Both the position numbers and the translations under genes were made by a program. Positions 1 through 10,592 of a stretch of 64,000 nt of DNA are shown here, piece after piece. The notes under the pieces are model-generated. The model saw only the letters and a list, made by a program, of their open reading frames with translations. It was not told the DNA's origin and did no database searches. The stretch is from Gymnodinialimonas phycosphaerae (GTDB lineage: Bacteria; Pseudomonadota; Alphaproteobacteria; Rhodobacterales; Rhodobacteraceae): assembly GCF_019195455.1 (NCBI RefSeq), contig NZ_JAIMBW010000001.1, forward strand, positions 3,066,001 through 3,130,000, in the 5' to 3' direction. Each line of letters starts with the position of its first letter. Position 1 is the stretch's first letter.

Positions 1-1
1 G

Positions 2-1050
2 CATTTCCGGTCGCACCGCCGCGCCGCTTTGGCTTTGGACGGGCGGCCTGTTGCGTTGTTCGGGCCCAATGGCGCGGGCAAAACCAACCTGATGGAAGCT
101 GTGTCGTTGCTATCGCCCGGGCGCGGGTTGCGCCGGGCGCAGGCCGAAGAGATCATTCGGCGGCCCGAGGCGATTGGCTGGAAAGTCTCGGCCGAGGTCG
201 CAGGCCCCGGTGTGGGGCACGACATCGTTCTGACGGCAGAGCCCGGACAGGCGCGGGCCACGCAAGTGGATGGGAAGACCGCGCCGCAGGTGGCACTGGC
301 AAAGCTGTTGCGCATTGTGTGGCTGGTGCCGTCGCAGGACAGGCTCTGGAGTGAGGGGGCCGAGGGGCGGCGGCGGTTTCTAGACCGCATCACGCTGAGC
401 TTTCTGCCCGACCACGCCGAGGCCGTGTTGAGCTATGAGAAGGCGATGCGCGAGCGCAACCGCCTGCTGCGCGATGATGCCCGTGACCCCGCGTGGTATC
501 GCGCATTGGAGGCGCAGATGGCCGAGGCCGCCGCGCGCATCGTGGCGAGGCGTGCCGACGCGCTTGGCCGGATCAGCGCCGCGCAGGACGGCGCCGCGAC
601 GGCGTTTCCGGTGGCTGATCTGGGGATCGACGGGGATGAGGCCGTGACTGCTGACGATTTTGCCCAAGCCTTCGCCGACAGCCGCCCCCGCGACCTTGCC
701 GCCGGGCGCACGCTGGTGGGGCCACATCGCGCTGATATGACCGCGATCTACCGCGACAAAGGTGTCCCCGCGAAGCAATGCTCGACCGGAGAGCAGAAGG
801 CGCTGTTGATCTCCTTGATCCTGTCCAACGCGCGCGCGCTCAAGGCCGAGACCGGCAACGCGCCCTTGGTGTTGTTGGATGAAGTGGCCGCGCATCTGGA
901 TGCCGGCAGACGCGCCGCGCTGTTCGACGAGATTTGCGCGTTGGAGGCGCAGGCGTGGATGACGGGCACGGGGCCAGAATTGTTCGAGGAGTTGGGTGAA
1001 AGGGCACAACATTTCCACGTCACGGAAGATGGCGGCGAAAGTGCCCTGAC

Positions 1051-1054
<4 letters not shown>
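2..1054 (+). CDS. recF: DNA replication/repair protein RecF (5' end cut by window edge)
   Basis: RecF is an SMC-like ATPase that loads RecA at gapped DNA through RecFOR. The reading frame is open from base 2 and already gives FRSHRRAALALDG before the first internal TTG at 29, so the true start lies left of the window. The Walker A GPNGAGKT is close to the visible N-terminus, the ABC signature CSTGEQKALLI sits near three quarters, and Walker B LVLLDEVAAHLD follows. The stop overlaps the next start (ATGA). Its position just before gyrB is the usual dnaA-dnaN-recF-gyrB neighbourhood. Only the first few residues are missing. Confidence 0.95.
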
Positions 1055-4057
<3,003 letters not shown>

Positions 4058-4060
4058 AGG

Positions 4061-4110
4061 GACCAACCGGGGGCCAGCCCCCGGACCCCCGGAGTTTTCG
4101 GGCAAGATGA
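4061..4110. repeat. REP-like palindromic intergenic element, copy 1
   Basis: Directly after the gyrB stop lies a 50-base block holding the hairpin CCGGGGGC-CA-GCCCCCGG, then ACCCCCGGAG and GGGCAAGATGA. An almost identical block occurs at 47055-47106 after another stop codon. The hairpin could act as a terminator. The end of the block (AAGATGAAAGAGAG) also supplies the ribosome binding site of the next gene. Confidence 0.75.
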
Positions 4111-4120
4111 AAGAGAGCCC

Positions 4121-4771
4121 ATGTCCGACGGTTTCGATACCCTCATCACCCGTGCCAACGCGTTCTTCACGGACCTCCGCGCCGACAACACCAAAGCGTT
4201 CTACGAGGGCCACAAGGCCCTGTATAATGCCGAGATCAAGAAGCCTGCCGAATTGCTTGCGGACCTCATGGCCGAAGACCTCGCGAAGGCCACCGGCAAA
4301 GCGCACAAGCCCAAGGTCTTCCGCATCCACCGTGATGTGCGGTTCTCCAAGGACAAGACGCCCTACAACACCCATTTGCATCTGATGTGGCAGCGGCCCT
4401 CCCTTGGGCCTGCGTGGTTCTTCGGCGCCTCGCCCGAGTATCTGATCCTTGGGATGGGCATCATGGGGTTGGAAAAAGACAGCCTGACCACGTACCGCAA
4501 CATGGTCGACCGCGACGGCGACGACCTGACCGATGCAATGGCGGCCTCCGGGGCGCAGCTTTCGGACTGGGGGCCCGCCCCGCTGAAGCGTGTGCCCAAG
4601 CCCTTTGACCAGGACCACCCCCACGCGGACCTTTTGAAACGCAAATCCTTTGCCCTAACCGCCGATCTGCCCGAGGGATGGCAGGACAAAGGTCTTCTCA
4701 AAACGCTCAACAGGATGATTCCCGCGATTCTTCCGGTGTGGAAAATCCTGGATCACACGTTTCCGGGCTAA
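4121..4771 (+). CDS. DUF2461 / TIGR02453 family protein
   Basis: A 216-residue soluble protein with FDTLITRANAFFTDLRADN, then KVFRIHRDVRFSKDKTPY and HLMWQ, the conserved block of the DUF2461 (TIGR02453) family. The activity of this family is not established. The start ATG follows the purine-rich end of the repeat after gyrB (AAAGAGAG, about 4 bases away). No membrane segment or signal peptide is visible. It is probably an independent gene, because the GC-rich palindrome separates it from gyrB. Confidence 0.85.
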   Translation: MSDGFDTLITRANAFFTDLRADNTKAFYEGHKALYNAEIKKPAELLADLMAEDLAKATGKAHKPKVFRIHRDVRFSKDKTPYNTHLHLMWQRPSLGPAWFFGASPEYLILGMGIMGLEKDSLTTYRNMVDRDGDDLTDAMAASGAQLSDWGPAPLKRVPKPFDQDHPHADLLKRKSFALTADLPEGWQDKGLLKTLNRMIPAILPVWKILDHTFPG

Positions 4772-5199
4772 GGCCCTTTCCCAAAATGATTCGAAACGCG
4801 CCCAATGGGTAAGGGTAGCCTTACCTTAAGCAGAGCTTTCGTCGAATTCCGTCTTGAGCCCCCGTTTCAGGCATTGCGGGGAAACCTTACCTGCCGCGTT
4901 GACACCCGATAACACGGGCCTGACAGGGCCATGACAGCACGCTATCGGGCAAATTCCCGACGTGGCGTCACGCATGAATGCCTCCAGTTAAAATATATTT
5001 ATTTCAGATAGTTATACCAATGACATTCGATAACATGGCCCTGTTATGACCTTTCCTTTCGCGGAAATTGTCTGACAGCGGGTGTTGGGGCCATGTTTGG
5101 TTCATCGGCTCACCGGGCATTACCCAAATACGAGCTGCACAACACGAACCTGAAACCACACACCTAAACCAAATCTTTATATTTATAGGAATTCACACC
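4772..5199. other. 428-base non-coding region upstream of the curli cluster
   Basis: No convincing ORF is present. Seen here: a hairpin GGTAAGG-GTAG-CCTTACC at 4808-4825; an AT-rich stretch around 4986-5018; and two related 16-base segments, CGATAACA(C/T)GG(G/C)CCTG, at 4907-4922 and 5029-5044. The second is part of a near-palindrome ATAACA-TGGCCC-TGTTAT at 5030-5047. These could be binding sites for a regulator of the downstream curlin gene. The curlin ribosome binding site is AGGA at 5187-5190. Confidence 0.5.
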
Positions 5200-5634
5200 A
5201 TGAAACTCGCACTCATCAAAACCGCCGCCGTCTCCATCGCTCTGATCGCAACTGTTGGTGCAGCCAGCGCTTGCAACCTCGCCACGGCCACTCAGTTCGG
5301 CTGGGACAACTCCGCTGGCGTCCAGCAGTTCGGCAACTGCAACAACACCGCAATCGGTCAGACCGGCTGGAACAACACCGCCGCTGGCATCTCCAACGGT
5401 AACTGGAACACGGTTGTGATCGGTCAGGACGGCGCGTTCAACACTGGTGTTGTTGGCCAGAACGGCTCCTTCAACGCTGGCGCCGTCCAGCAGTCCGGCG
5501 CCCTGAACTACGGTGAAGTCGTGCAGAACGGCAACTTCCAGACCGGCGCTGTGATCCAGTCCGGCGTGGGCAACACCGGTGCTCTGAACCAGACCGGTAC
5601 GGGCAACACGGCGCTGATCATCCAGGCCAACTAA
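5200..5634 (+). CDS. Curlin repeat protein (CsgA-like major subunit)
   Basis: A 144-residue secreted amyloid subunit candidate. A signal peptide (MKLALIKTAAVSIALIATVG, cut after ASA) is followed by about five curlin-type repeats of the form Q-x-G-x-x-N-x-A/G (QFGNCNNTAIGQTGWNN, GQDGAFNTGVVGQNGSFN, QSGVGNTGALNQTGTGN). These repeats are typical of CsgA/CsgB, which polymerise outside the cell after export through CsgG. The ATG at 5200 is chosen because it begins the signal peptide; the open frame to 5068 has no such feature. It heads a cluster with a CsgH-like protein and a second curlin. No csgD, csgE, csgF or csgG lies in this window. Confidence 0.88.
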   Translation: MKLALIKTAAVSIALIATVGAASACNLATATQFGWDNSAGVQQFGNCNNTAIGQTGWNNTAAGISNGNWNTVVIGQDGAFNTGVVGQNGSFNAGAVQQSGALNYGEVVQNGNFQTGAVIQSGVGNTGALNQTGTGNTALIIQAN

Positions 5635-5644
5635 GCCCAGACAT

Positions 5645-5718
5645 TCCGGGCCAACCTCTCTGGCCCGGAGACCTCCGGGGGCGGGATTCCCCTTCTCCCC
5701 TTCGCCCCGCCCCCGGAG
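5645..5718 (+). terminator. Two consecutive perfect hairpins after the first curlin gene
   Basis: The first hairpin pairs TCCGGGCCA (5645-5653) with TGGCCCGGA (5661-5669) around a 7-base loop. The second pairs 13 bases, CTCCGGGGGCGGG (5673-5685) with CCCGCCCCCGGAG (5706-5718). A T-run appears only about 19 bases later (5737-5743). This is probably a terminator or RNA-stabilising structure that sets unequal expression of curlin and the downstream chaperone. Confidence 0.7.
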
Positions 5719-5798
5719 TACCAAGACCCAAGACCCTTTTTTTCAAGACCCGATTTCAGAATTTCACTTCGACCCCCATTTTCACAAAGGACAGGCCA

Positions 5799-6197
5799 AT
5801 GACCAAGTTCATCAAATCCCCCACGGCCCTCAGCATCGCCGCCGTCGCTACGGCCGTCCTGGGCTGCACCGCGATCTCTGCCGAAACTGCAGACGTCACC
5901 CGCGAAGCCCACGCCCAAACCGCTGCGCCGATTTCCTGCAACCTCGCCATCGGCACCGCCAATGGTCTCTTGCAGATCGAGCCGGTGATCCAAGCCACCA
6001 CCGCAGTTTCCGGCATCTACCAGCTGCGCGTCGAGGGCCCCGGCACTCGCATGAACCAGGGCGGTCCCTTTTCGGTCCGCGCCGGTCAGACGCTGGAGCT
6101 TGGTCGCATGATGACCAGCGGTTCCGCGTCCAGCCTCGATGCCGAGATGACGCTTACCATCGACGGGCAAACCTACCGCTGCCCCACAACACTTTAA
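5799..6197 (+). CDS. csgH: CsgH-like curli assembly chaperone
   Basis: A 132-residue exported protein with an N-terminal hydrophobic signal segment (roughly residues 8-28, AHAQ cleavage site near 40). The mature domain has ISCNLAIGTANGLLQIEP, GIYQLRVEGPG, GPFSVRAGQTLELGRM and a final Cys in YRCP, the beta-sandwich pattern of CsgH. In alphaproteobacteria CsgH replaces CsgC as the periplasmic inhibitor of premature curli fibre formation. It sits between two curlin genes, which supports the call. The ATG follows AAAGGACAGG. Its leader shares a repeat with the next gene (5721-5748 and 6205-6228). Confidence 0.8.
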   Translation: MTKFIKSPTALSIAAVATAVLGCTAISAETADVTREAHAQTAAPISCNLAIGTANGLLQIEPVIQATTAVSGIYQLRVEGPGTRMNQGGPFSVRAGQTLELGRMMTSGSASSLDAEMTLTIDGQTYRCPTTL

Positions 6198-6280
6198 GAC
6201 TCTTCCAAGACCAAGACCTTTTTCAAGATTCCTTTTATCCGACCCTTTTTCACAACCCCTTTCATCCAAGGAACACTGCC

Positions 6281-6646
6281 ATGTTTAAGAAAACCTTTAC
6301 CGCCGCCGCCCTCGTACTCGCCACCGCCGCAACCGCCGTTCCGGTTGCCGCCCAACAGATCAGCTTCGGCATCACCGCCGGCAACCAGCAAGAGCGTGAC
6401 GCCATCGCCGGCGCGCTTGTCCTCTACCAAATCGCCAACGGTGGTGACCCGGTCGAGGTCCTGACCCAGGTGTCGCAGGGCGGTTCCGTCGGCGTCATCC
6501 ACCAAGAGGGCAACGGCCACAACGGCTCGCTCGCCCAGGGTGGCGGCGGCAACGCCGGGGGTGTTTTCCAGTTCGGTGAAAACACCGACGCCCACCTCGC
6601 CCAGAACGGCAACCAGGGCGACTTGGTCTTCGTATTTGGTTGGTAA
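6281..6646 (+). CDS. Second curlin-like repeat protein
   Basis: A 121-residue exported protein with signal peptide MFKKTFTAAALVLATAATAV (AAQQ cleavage near residue 24). The C-terminal half has weak curlin repeats (QVSQGGSVGVIHQEGNGHNG, AQGGGGNAGGVFQFGENTD, AQNGNQGD). The N-terminal mature part, ITAGNQQERDAIAGALVLYQ, is not repeat-like. Fewer repeats than the first curlin suggest a minor or nucleator (CsgB-like) role, but that is inference. Its ribosome binding site is CCAAGGAACACTGCC, and a hairpin TCGCGGG-AAA-CCCGCGA lies downstream at 6680-6696. Confidence 0.75.
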   Translation: MFKKTFTAAALVLATAATAVPVAAQQISFGITAGNQQERDAIAGALVLYQIANGGDPVEVLTQVSQGGSVGVIHQEGNGHNGSLAQGGGGNAGGVFQFGENTDAHLAQNGNQGDLVFVFGW

Positions 6647-6916
6647 GCCGAGGAGCCTTCGCATTCGGCTGGTAAGCCTTCGCGGGAAACCCGCGATCAC
6701 CAGCCTCCAAGGATCGGCCGGTTCGCTGGCCGAAACCCCGGGCACTCAACCCCTCCCCTAACCCCGTTTCCCCTGACGGGTTGGGTGCCCGGCTCTTCCT
6801 CTCACGTCCCCCACGCACCCTCACTCAGGCGTGTCCCACCTCCCCCGGCTTCCGGTTTTCTTTCAATCGGACGTCGGGGGCTTTTTCGTTTGGCAGGGCG
6901 GTGCGGCGCGCGCGGC

Positions 6917-7816
6917 CTAGCCGCCCAAATGCGCCTCTCCGCGGGCTTTCGCCAAGGCGATCTGCTTTTGCCGCTCGCGGAAACGTTCGCGGTCGGCGTC
7001 GGAGTGCACATCGATGCAGCGCGGGCAGGAGACCCCCTCCTCGAAGGCGGGATCCGCCTTCTCCTCGCAGGTGATCGGATGTCGGCAGGCGCGGCACAGC
7101 TTGAACGGAAGTTCCTTGAGGTCATGGCCCACGGCGACGCGTTCGTCGAAGACGAAACAGCCGCCCTGCCAAAGGCTGTCTTGCTCGGGCACATCTTCAA
7201 GGTATTGCAGGATGCCGCCTTTCAGGTGGAACACGTCCTCCACCCCCTGCGCTTTCAGGTAGGCGGTGGACTTCTCACACCGGATGCCGCCGGTGCAGAA
7301 CATCGCGATGCGCTTGTTGTGGAAGCGGTCGCGGTTGGCCTCCCACCAGGCGGGGAAATCGCGGAACGTCTCGGTGCCTGGATCAATCGCGCCCTCGAAG
7401 GTGCCGATTTCCACTTCATAGGCGTTGCGGGTGTCGATGACGGCCACATCGGGCGCCTGGATCAGCGCGTTCCAGTCGGCGGGCGTCACATGGGTCCCGA
7501 CCGAGGCCGGGTTCAGCCCCGGCGCGCCCATGGACACGATCTCTTTCTTCAGCCGTACCTTGAGCCGCCCGAACGGCGGTTCACTCGCCGTCGACAGCTT
7601 CCATTCCAGACCGGCAAATCCGGGCAGGCCCCGGATATGCGCCAGCACGGCACGGATCCCCGCTTGCGACCCTGCAATCGTGCCGTTGATCCCTTCCGGC
7701 GCAATCAAGAGCGAGCCTTTGACCCCCAAGCCACAGGCCAGCGCCGCCAAGGGTTTCTGCACGGCGGCGGGATCAGGCACGGGGGCGAAATGATAAAGCG
7801 CGGCGACGGTATACAT
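6917..7816 (-). CDS. trhO: tRNA uridine(34) hydroxylase, rhodanese family
   Basis: TrhO (UPF0176, YceA) carries out O2-dependent 5-hydroxylation of wobble uridine in tRNA. The 299-residue protein has an N-terminal acylphosphatase-like region (LIAPEGINGTIAG), a rhodanese domain with VIDTRNAYEVEIGTFEGAIDP, and the active loop MFCTGGIRCEKS carrying the catalytic Cys. Two Cys pairs (CRACR...CEEK and CPRC) at the C-terminus match the family tail. The start at 7816 gives MYTVAALYHF; the longer open frame to 8020 has no family support and would run under the divergent gene. Confidence 0.92.
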   Translation of the reverse strand: MYTVAALYHFAPVPDPAAVQKPLAALACGLGVKGSLLIAPEGINGTIAGSQAGIRAVLAHIRGLPGFAGLEWKLSTASEPPFGRLKVRLKKEIVSMGAPGLNPASVGTHVTPADWNALIQAPDVAVIDTRNAYEVEIGTFEGAIDPGTETFRDFPAWWEANRDRFHNKRIAMFCTGGIRCEKSTAYLKAQGVEDVFHLKGGILQYLEDVPEQDSLWQGGCFVFDERVAVGHDLKELPFKLCRACRHPITCEEKADPAFEEGVSCPRCIDVHSDADRERFRERQKQIALAKARGEAHLGG

Positions 7817-7966
7817 GGGCGAGCCCTTAGACCGATGGACAGCAGCGCTCAAGCCTTTCGCGCCGCAACAGGCTCCCTCCCTGCGCCAAACTTGACAGGA
7901 TGGTCCAAATCCAAACATCCTACGTGCACATTTTTTAGGCATCTTGGCACTTTTTTGAGGTTTCTC

Positions 7967-8611
7967 ATGAACCGCGCCCTTCAGCACGTGACCGCAGCCG
8001 TGTTCTGTTTTCTGTCGCACGTCGGGTTGGCGTCAGCCACGACCCTTGAACTTGCAACCAACAGCTGGGATTTCCAAACCACCGGCATCAGCTACACCAT
8101 GGGGAACAACTCCGTCACGACACGCGCGTTCAGTTTCGTGTCGGATTACATCGGCACCTTGTCCCAGGTGAACGTTCCGTTTCTCGTCAACGTAGCCGGA
8201 GAGGTGCGCGGCTCGCTTCACACCTATGTCGACGACACCGCACCAGGCCCACAGATCATCAGCGATACACAAACCTTGACCGCCACCACGCCACCCAATG
8301 GCGTATCGATCCTGAGCTTTTTCTACGGCGATACCTTCCTTGTCACCCAAGGCGAAACCTACGTGTTCCTCATCGAGGCATTTGACGATGGCGGCGAATA
8401 CCAGTGGTTGCGCAGCGGCAATGACTTCGGGGGCGAAAACTGGGGCCGGTTCGGAAGCGGCAACTGGTTCGATGCCGGGGCAGGCTTTCCAGCGGCACAG
8501 ATCTTCCTAACCGTGCCGGATGTCACAACACCCGCGACCGTCCCCCTTCCCGCGGGCGGGCTTCTTCTTCTGGGCGGGGTCCTGATGTTGCGGCGCCGGG
8601 TACGGGGCTGA
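7967..8611 (+). CDS. Secreted protein with VPLPA-CTERM sorting signal
   Basis: A 214-residue protein with a Sec signal peptide (MNRALQHVTAAVFCFLSHVG, cut after ASA), a beta-rich acidic ectodomain, and the C-terminal tripartite signal VPLPAGGLLLLGG then VLMLRRRVRG. That tail (motif, hydrophobic helix, Arg cluster) is the VPLPA-CTERM variant of PEP-CTERM, processed by an exosortase at the inner membrane and linked to exopolysaccharide or biofilm surfaces. The ATG at 7967 is chosen for the signal peptide. No exosortase gene is in this window. The ectodomain is not recognised. Confidence 0.8.
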   Translation: MNRALQHVTAAVFCFLSHVGLASATTLELATNSWDFQTTGISYTMGNNSVTTRAFSFVSDYIGTLSQVNVPFLVNVAGEVRGSLHTYVDDTAPGPQIISDTQTLTATTPPNGVSILSFFYGDTFLVTQGETYVFLIEAFDDGGEYQWLRSGNDFGGENWGRFGSGNWFDAGAGFPAAQIFLTVPDVTTPATVPLPAGGLLLLGGVLMLRRRVRG

Positions 8612-8630
8612 TCAGGCTTTCGCCACGGCG

Positions 8631-9158
8631 TCAGGTGCCCATCCAGCCCGTCACCAAAGCCTCCAACGCGGTCCAGTCAGTATATTCCCTGTCAGCGTTC
8701 AGATCGGCCTCCGGGTCTTTCTTCGCCTCGATCCGGCGCATGATGAAGCGGGTGAAGATGTCGTATTCCGATGGCTTGTATGCCCCCGCGATCTGGGCCA
8801 CTTGCCCCGTTTCCCAACCTGTCACCTCCCTCAGATCCTCGATGATCCGGTCAATGGCGCGCCAATCCTCTGCGTCATGGCCCGCCGCCGCCAAAGAGAC
8901 CGAGGCAAACAGCACCGGATGATGGTCAAGCCACCGCTGATGATCCGTCATGAACTGGACCAGCGACGGCTTGTAGTGGCCCACGTGGATCGAGCCTACG
9001 ATAACGGCGCGGTCAAACCGATCCAGCGCCAGATCATCGCTGTCGTCCAGCGACAAAAGCTCCACCCCGTGGCCCTTTGCCACCAGGCCATCGGTGATCC
9101 ACCGGGCAATCTTGCTCGATTGGCCCTGTGTCGATGCATAGCCTACGAAAACCTTCAT
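8631..9158 (-). CDS. Flavodoxin domain protein, HemG-like
   Basis: A 175-residue flavodoxin-fold protein. The N-terminus MKVFVGYASTQGQSSKIA has the T/S-rich FMN phosphate loop, followed by AVIVGSIHVGHYKPSLVQF, FASVSLAAAG, YDIFTRFIMRRI and the terminal YTDWTALEALV. These match HemG-type menaquinone-dependent protoporphyrinogen oxidase in order and length. Since Rhodobacterales usually use HemJ for that step, the substrate is uncertain. The ATG at 9158 has the ribosome binding site AAGGGGG. It is convergent with the preceding sorting-signal gene. Confidence 0.78.
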   Translation of the reverse strand: MKVFVGYASTQGQSSKIARWITDGLVAKGHGVELLSLDDSDDLALDRFDRAVIVGSIHVGHYKPSLVQFMTDHQRWLDHHPVLFASVSLAAAGHDAEDWRAIDRIIEDLREVTGWETGQVAQIAGAYKPSEYDIFTRFIMRRIEAKKDPEADLNADREYTDWTALEALVTGWMGT

Positions 9159-9334
9159 CTGATCCCCCTTCCAGCGGTGTTGTGCGTTCATGCGACCGTG
9201 GGTTTCTACCATTTCCGCCGCACGCCGCGTTGATCCTCGTCAACGCCCGGCCACGGCCCGACAAAAGCGCAGGCGGGTTTTCAATCCCGGCGGGTCTGCG
9301 TAACCTGTCACCGCTTAGCCAAGGGAACCGCACC

Positions 9335-9931
9335 ATGACCCACGCCCTCCTCGTCATCGACGTCCAGAATGATTTCTGCCCCGGCGGCGCCTTGGCCGTG
9401 ACCGACGGGGACGCGATTGTCCCCGGTATCAACGCGCTGATGGCGGACTTTCCCGCCGTGATCCTGACGCAGGATTGGCACCCGGCGGGCCATTCCTCTT
9501 TCGCGTCCAGCCATCCCGGCAGATCCGGCATGGACCTCATCGATATGCCTTACGGGCCGCAGGTCCTGTGGCCCGATCATTGCATCCAGGGCAGCTTGGG
9601 GGGGCAGTTTCACCCCAACCTCACAATCGACCGTGCGGACCTGATCATTCGCAAGGGCTTCAACCCCGCCATCGACAGCTACTCTGCGTTTTTCGAGAAT
9701 GACCATAAGACCCCCACGGGGTTGGAGGGATATCTGCGCACACGCGGCATCACCGATCTGACGCTTGTGGGCCTCGCCACGGATTTCTGCGTGAATTACT
9801 CTGCCGTGGACGCGGCCAAGCTGGGGTTTGCCGTGACCGTCCGCGAAGACCTCTGCCGGGCGATTGATTTCGACGGCTCGCTCGCGGCGGCGCGCCAAGG
9901 CATGCGGGACGCAGGCGTCACGCTGACCTAA
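9335..9931 (+). CDS. pncA: Nicotinamidase
   Basis: Converts nicotinamide to nicotinate for NAD salvage. The 198-residue isochorismatase-fold protein shows the catalytic Asp (LLVIDVQNDFCPGG), metal-site residues (TQDWHPAGHSSF), the Lys in LIIRKGF and the nucleophilic Cys in LATDFCVNYSA. The ATG at 9335 follows AAGGGAACCG and starts exactly at the family N-terminus; the open frame to 9128 is unconserved. Nicotinate phosphoribosyltransferase (18973-20265) in the same window would use its product. It overlaps the stop of the convergent regulator by 4 bp. Confidence 0.95.
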   Translation: MTHALLVIDVQNDFCPGGALAVTDGDAIVPGINALMADFPAVILTQDWHPAGHSSFASSHPGRSGMDLIDMPYGPQVLWPDHCIQGSLGGQFHPNLTIDRADLIIRKGFNPAIDSYSAFFENDHKTPTGLEGYLRTRGITDLTLVGLATDFCVNYSAVDAAKLGFAVTVREDLCRAIDFDGSLAAARQGMRDAGVTLT

Positions 9932-10359
9932 ACCCCCAGCAATGCCTTCAACGCGGTCCGGTTCCGGCTGACATCTGCAAGCGTGTAGCCGTCCAGCGTG
10001 GCGTAGAACGCGGCCATCGCCTCGGCCAACGGCTGCTTCACGCCGCACATCGGCAACAGGCGGCAACTGCACGGACCTTGCCCAAAGCACTCCACCAGTT
10101 TGGTATCCTCTGACAGGCACCGCACGGCGGCGCCAAGGCGGATCTCGGCGGCATCGCGGGCCAATCTCAATCCGCCTGCCCGGCCTCTCTCAGAGACCAG
10201 AAACCCACCCTTCACCAGACGTGAACATACCTTCGCCAGATGGTGTTCCGACAAGTCGAATGTTGCGGCGATCTGCGTGACCGGCACCTTGTTCGGCGCG
10301 CTGGCGCTCAGATGGATCAGCACCCGCAACCCGTAGTCTGTGAACTTTCCCAACTGCAT
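9928..10359 (-). CDS. nsrR: Rrf2-family nitric oxide-sensing regulator, NsrR-like
   Basis: A 143-residue Rrf2 winged-helix repressor. The N-terminus MQLGKFTDYGLRVLIHL and helix-turn-helix VTQIAATFDLSEHHLAKVCS match NsrR. The iron-sulfur loop has Cys residues in ECFGQGPCSCRLLPMCGVKQ, spaced as in NsrR, and the tail YTLADV is also family-like. NsrR loses repression when nitric oxide attacks its cluster. The divergent neighbour is a small membrane protein plus a (broken) group III truncated haemoglobin, with an inverted repeat between them, which fits control of NO-related genes. IscR and RirA are less likely given the Cys spacing. Confidence 0.82.
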   Translation of the reverse strand: MQLGKFTDYGLRVLIHLSASAPNKVPVTQIAATFDLSEHHLAKVCSRLVKGGFLVSERGRAGGLRLARDAAEIRLGAAVRCLSEDTKLVECFGQGPCSCRLLPMCGVKQPLAEAMAAFYATLDGYTLADVSRNRTALKALLGV

Positions 10360-10366
10360 GGGCTAT

Positions 10367-10389
10367 ATTTAGCATTTACAATGCGCCTT
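10367..10389. promoter_or_regulatory. Candidate NsrR operator
   Basis: Between the divergent nsrR and the small-protein gene lies the inverted repeat GCATT-TAC-AATGC (10372-10384) within an AT-rich flank. Known NsrR sites are 11-1-11 inverted repeats with the core ATGCATTT. This half-match overlaps the expected -35 area of the downstream promoter, a good place for repression. Confidence 0.5.
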
Positions 10390-10400
10390 AAGCAATGGCA

Positions 10401-10406
10401 TATAAT
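10401..10406 (+). promoter_or_regulatory. Perfect -10 hexamer for the small protein/haemoglobin unit
   Basis: TATAAT lies 34 bases before the ATG of the next gene. The only -35-like hexamer, TTTACA at 10375-10380, sits inside the inverted repeat with a long 20-base spacer, so the -35 assignment is weak. A good ribosome binding site AAGGAA (10427-10432) follows. Confidence 0.55.
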
Positions 10407-10439
10407 ACGCATCCAAAATACTTATTAAGGAATCAATCG

Positions 10440-10592
10440 ATGTCGATAGTTGATATCATGCTCTGGCCCGGCACGGCGATCTGCCGGATGTTCGGCGTCG
10501 ATTCTGAAAAGGACATGGGGCTGATCCGGTCCATGTTTAACATGCTCGTCTATCTCACCGTGATGCTTGTCGTGCTCTGGATGTTCATGTGA
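10440..10592 (+). CDS. Small membrane protein upstream of truncated haemoglobin
   Basis: A 50-residue protein with an N-terminal amphipathic part (MSIVDIMLWPGTAICRMFGV), an acidic turn and one C-terminal transmembrane helix (SMFNMLVYLTVMLVVLWMFM). No named family is recognised. The ATG has an ideal ribosome binding site, AAGGAA, 7 bases upstream. Its stop TGA overlaps a GTG start (GTGA) of the haemoglobin gene, so they were one translationally coupled unit. The divergent NsrR-like gene suggests a nitric oxide-related role, by context only. Its own frame is intact although its partner is broken. Confidence 0.7.
   Translation: MSIVDIMLWPGTAICRMFGVDSEKDMGLIRSMFNMLVYLTVMLVVLWMFM

Noticed and set aside
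29..54. TTG at 29 as the real start of recF
   Set aside because: The frame is open to the left edge and the upstream codons (FRSHRR) belong to RecF, so the start is outside the window.
6785..7966. N-terminal extension of the sorting-signal protein
   Set aside because: The extension lies opposite trhO; the signal peptide starts at 7967.
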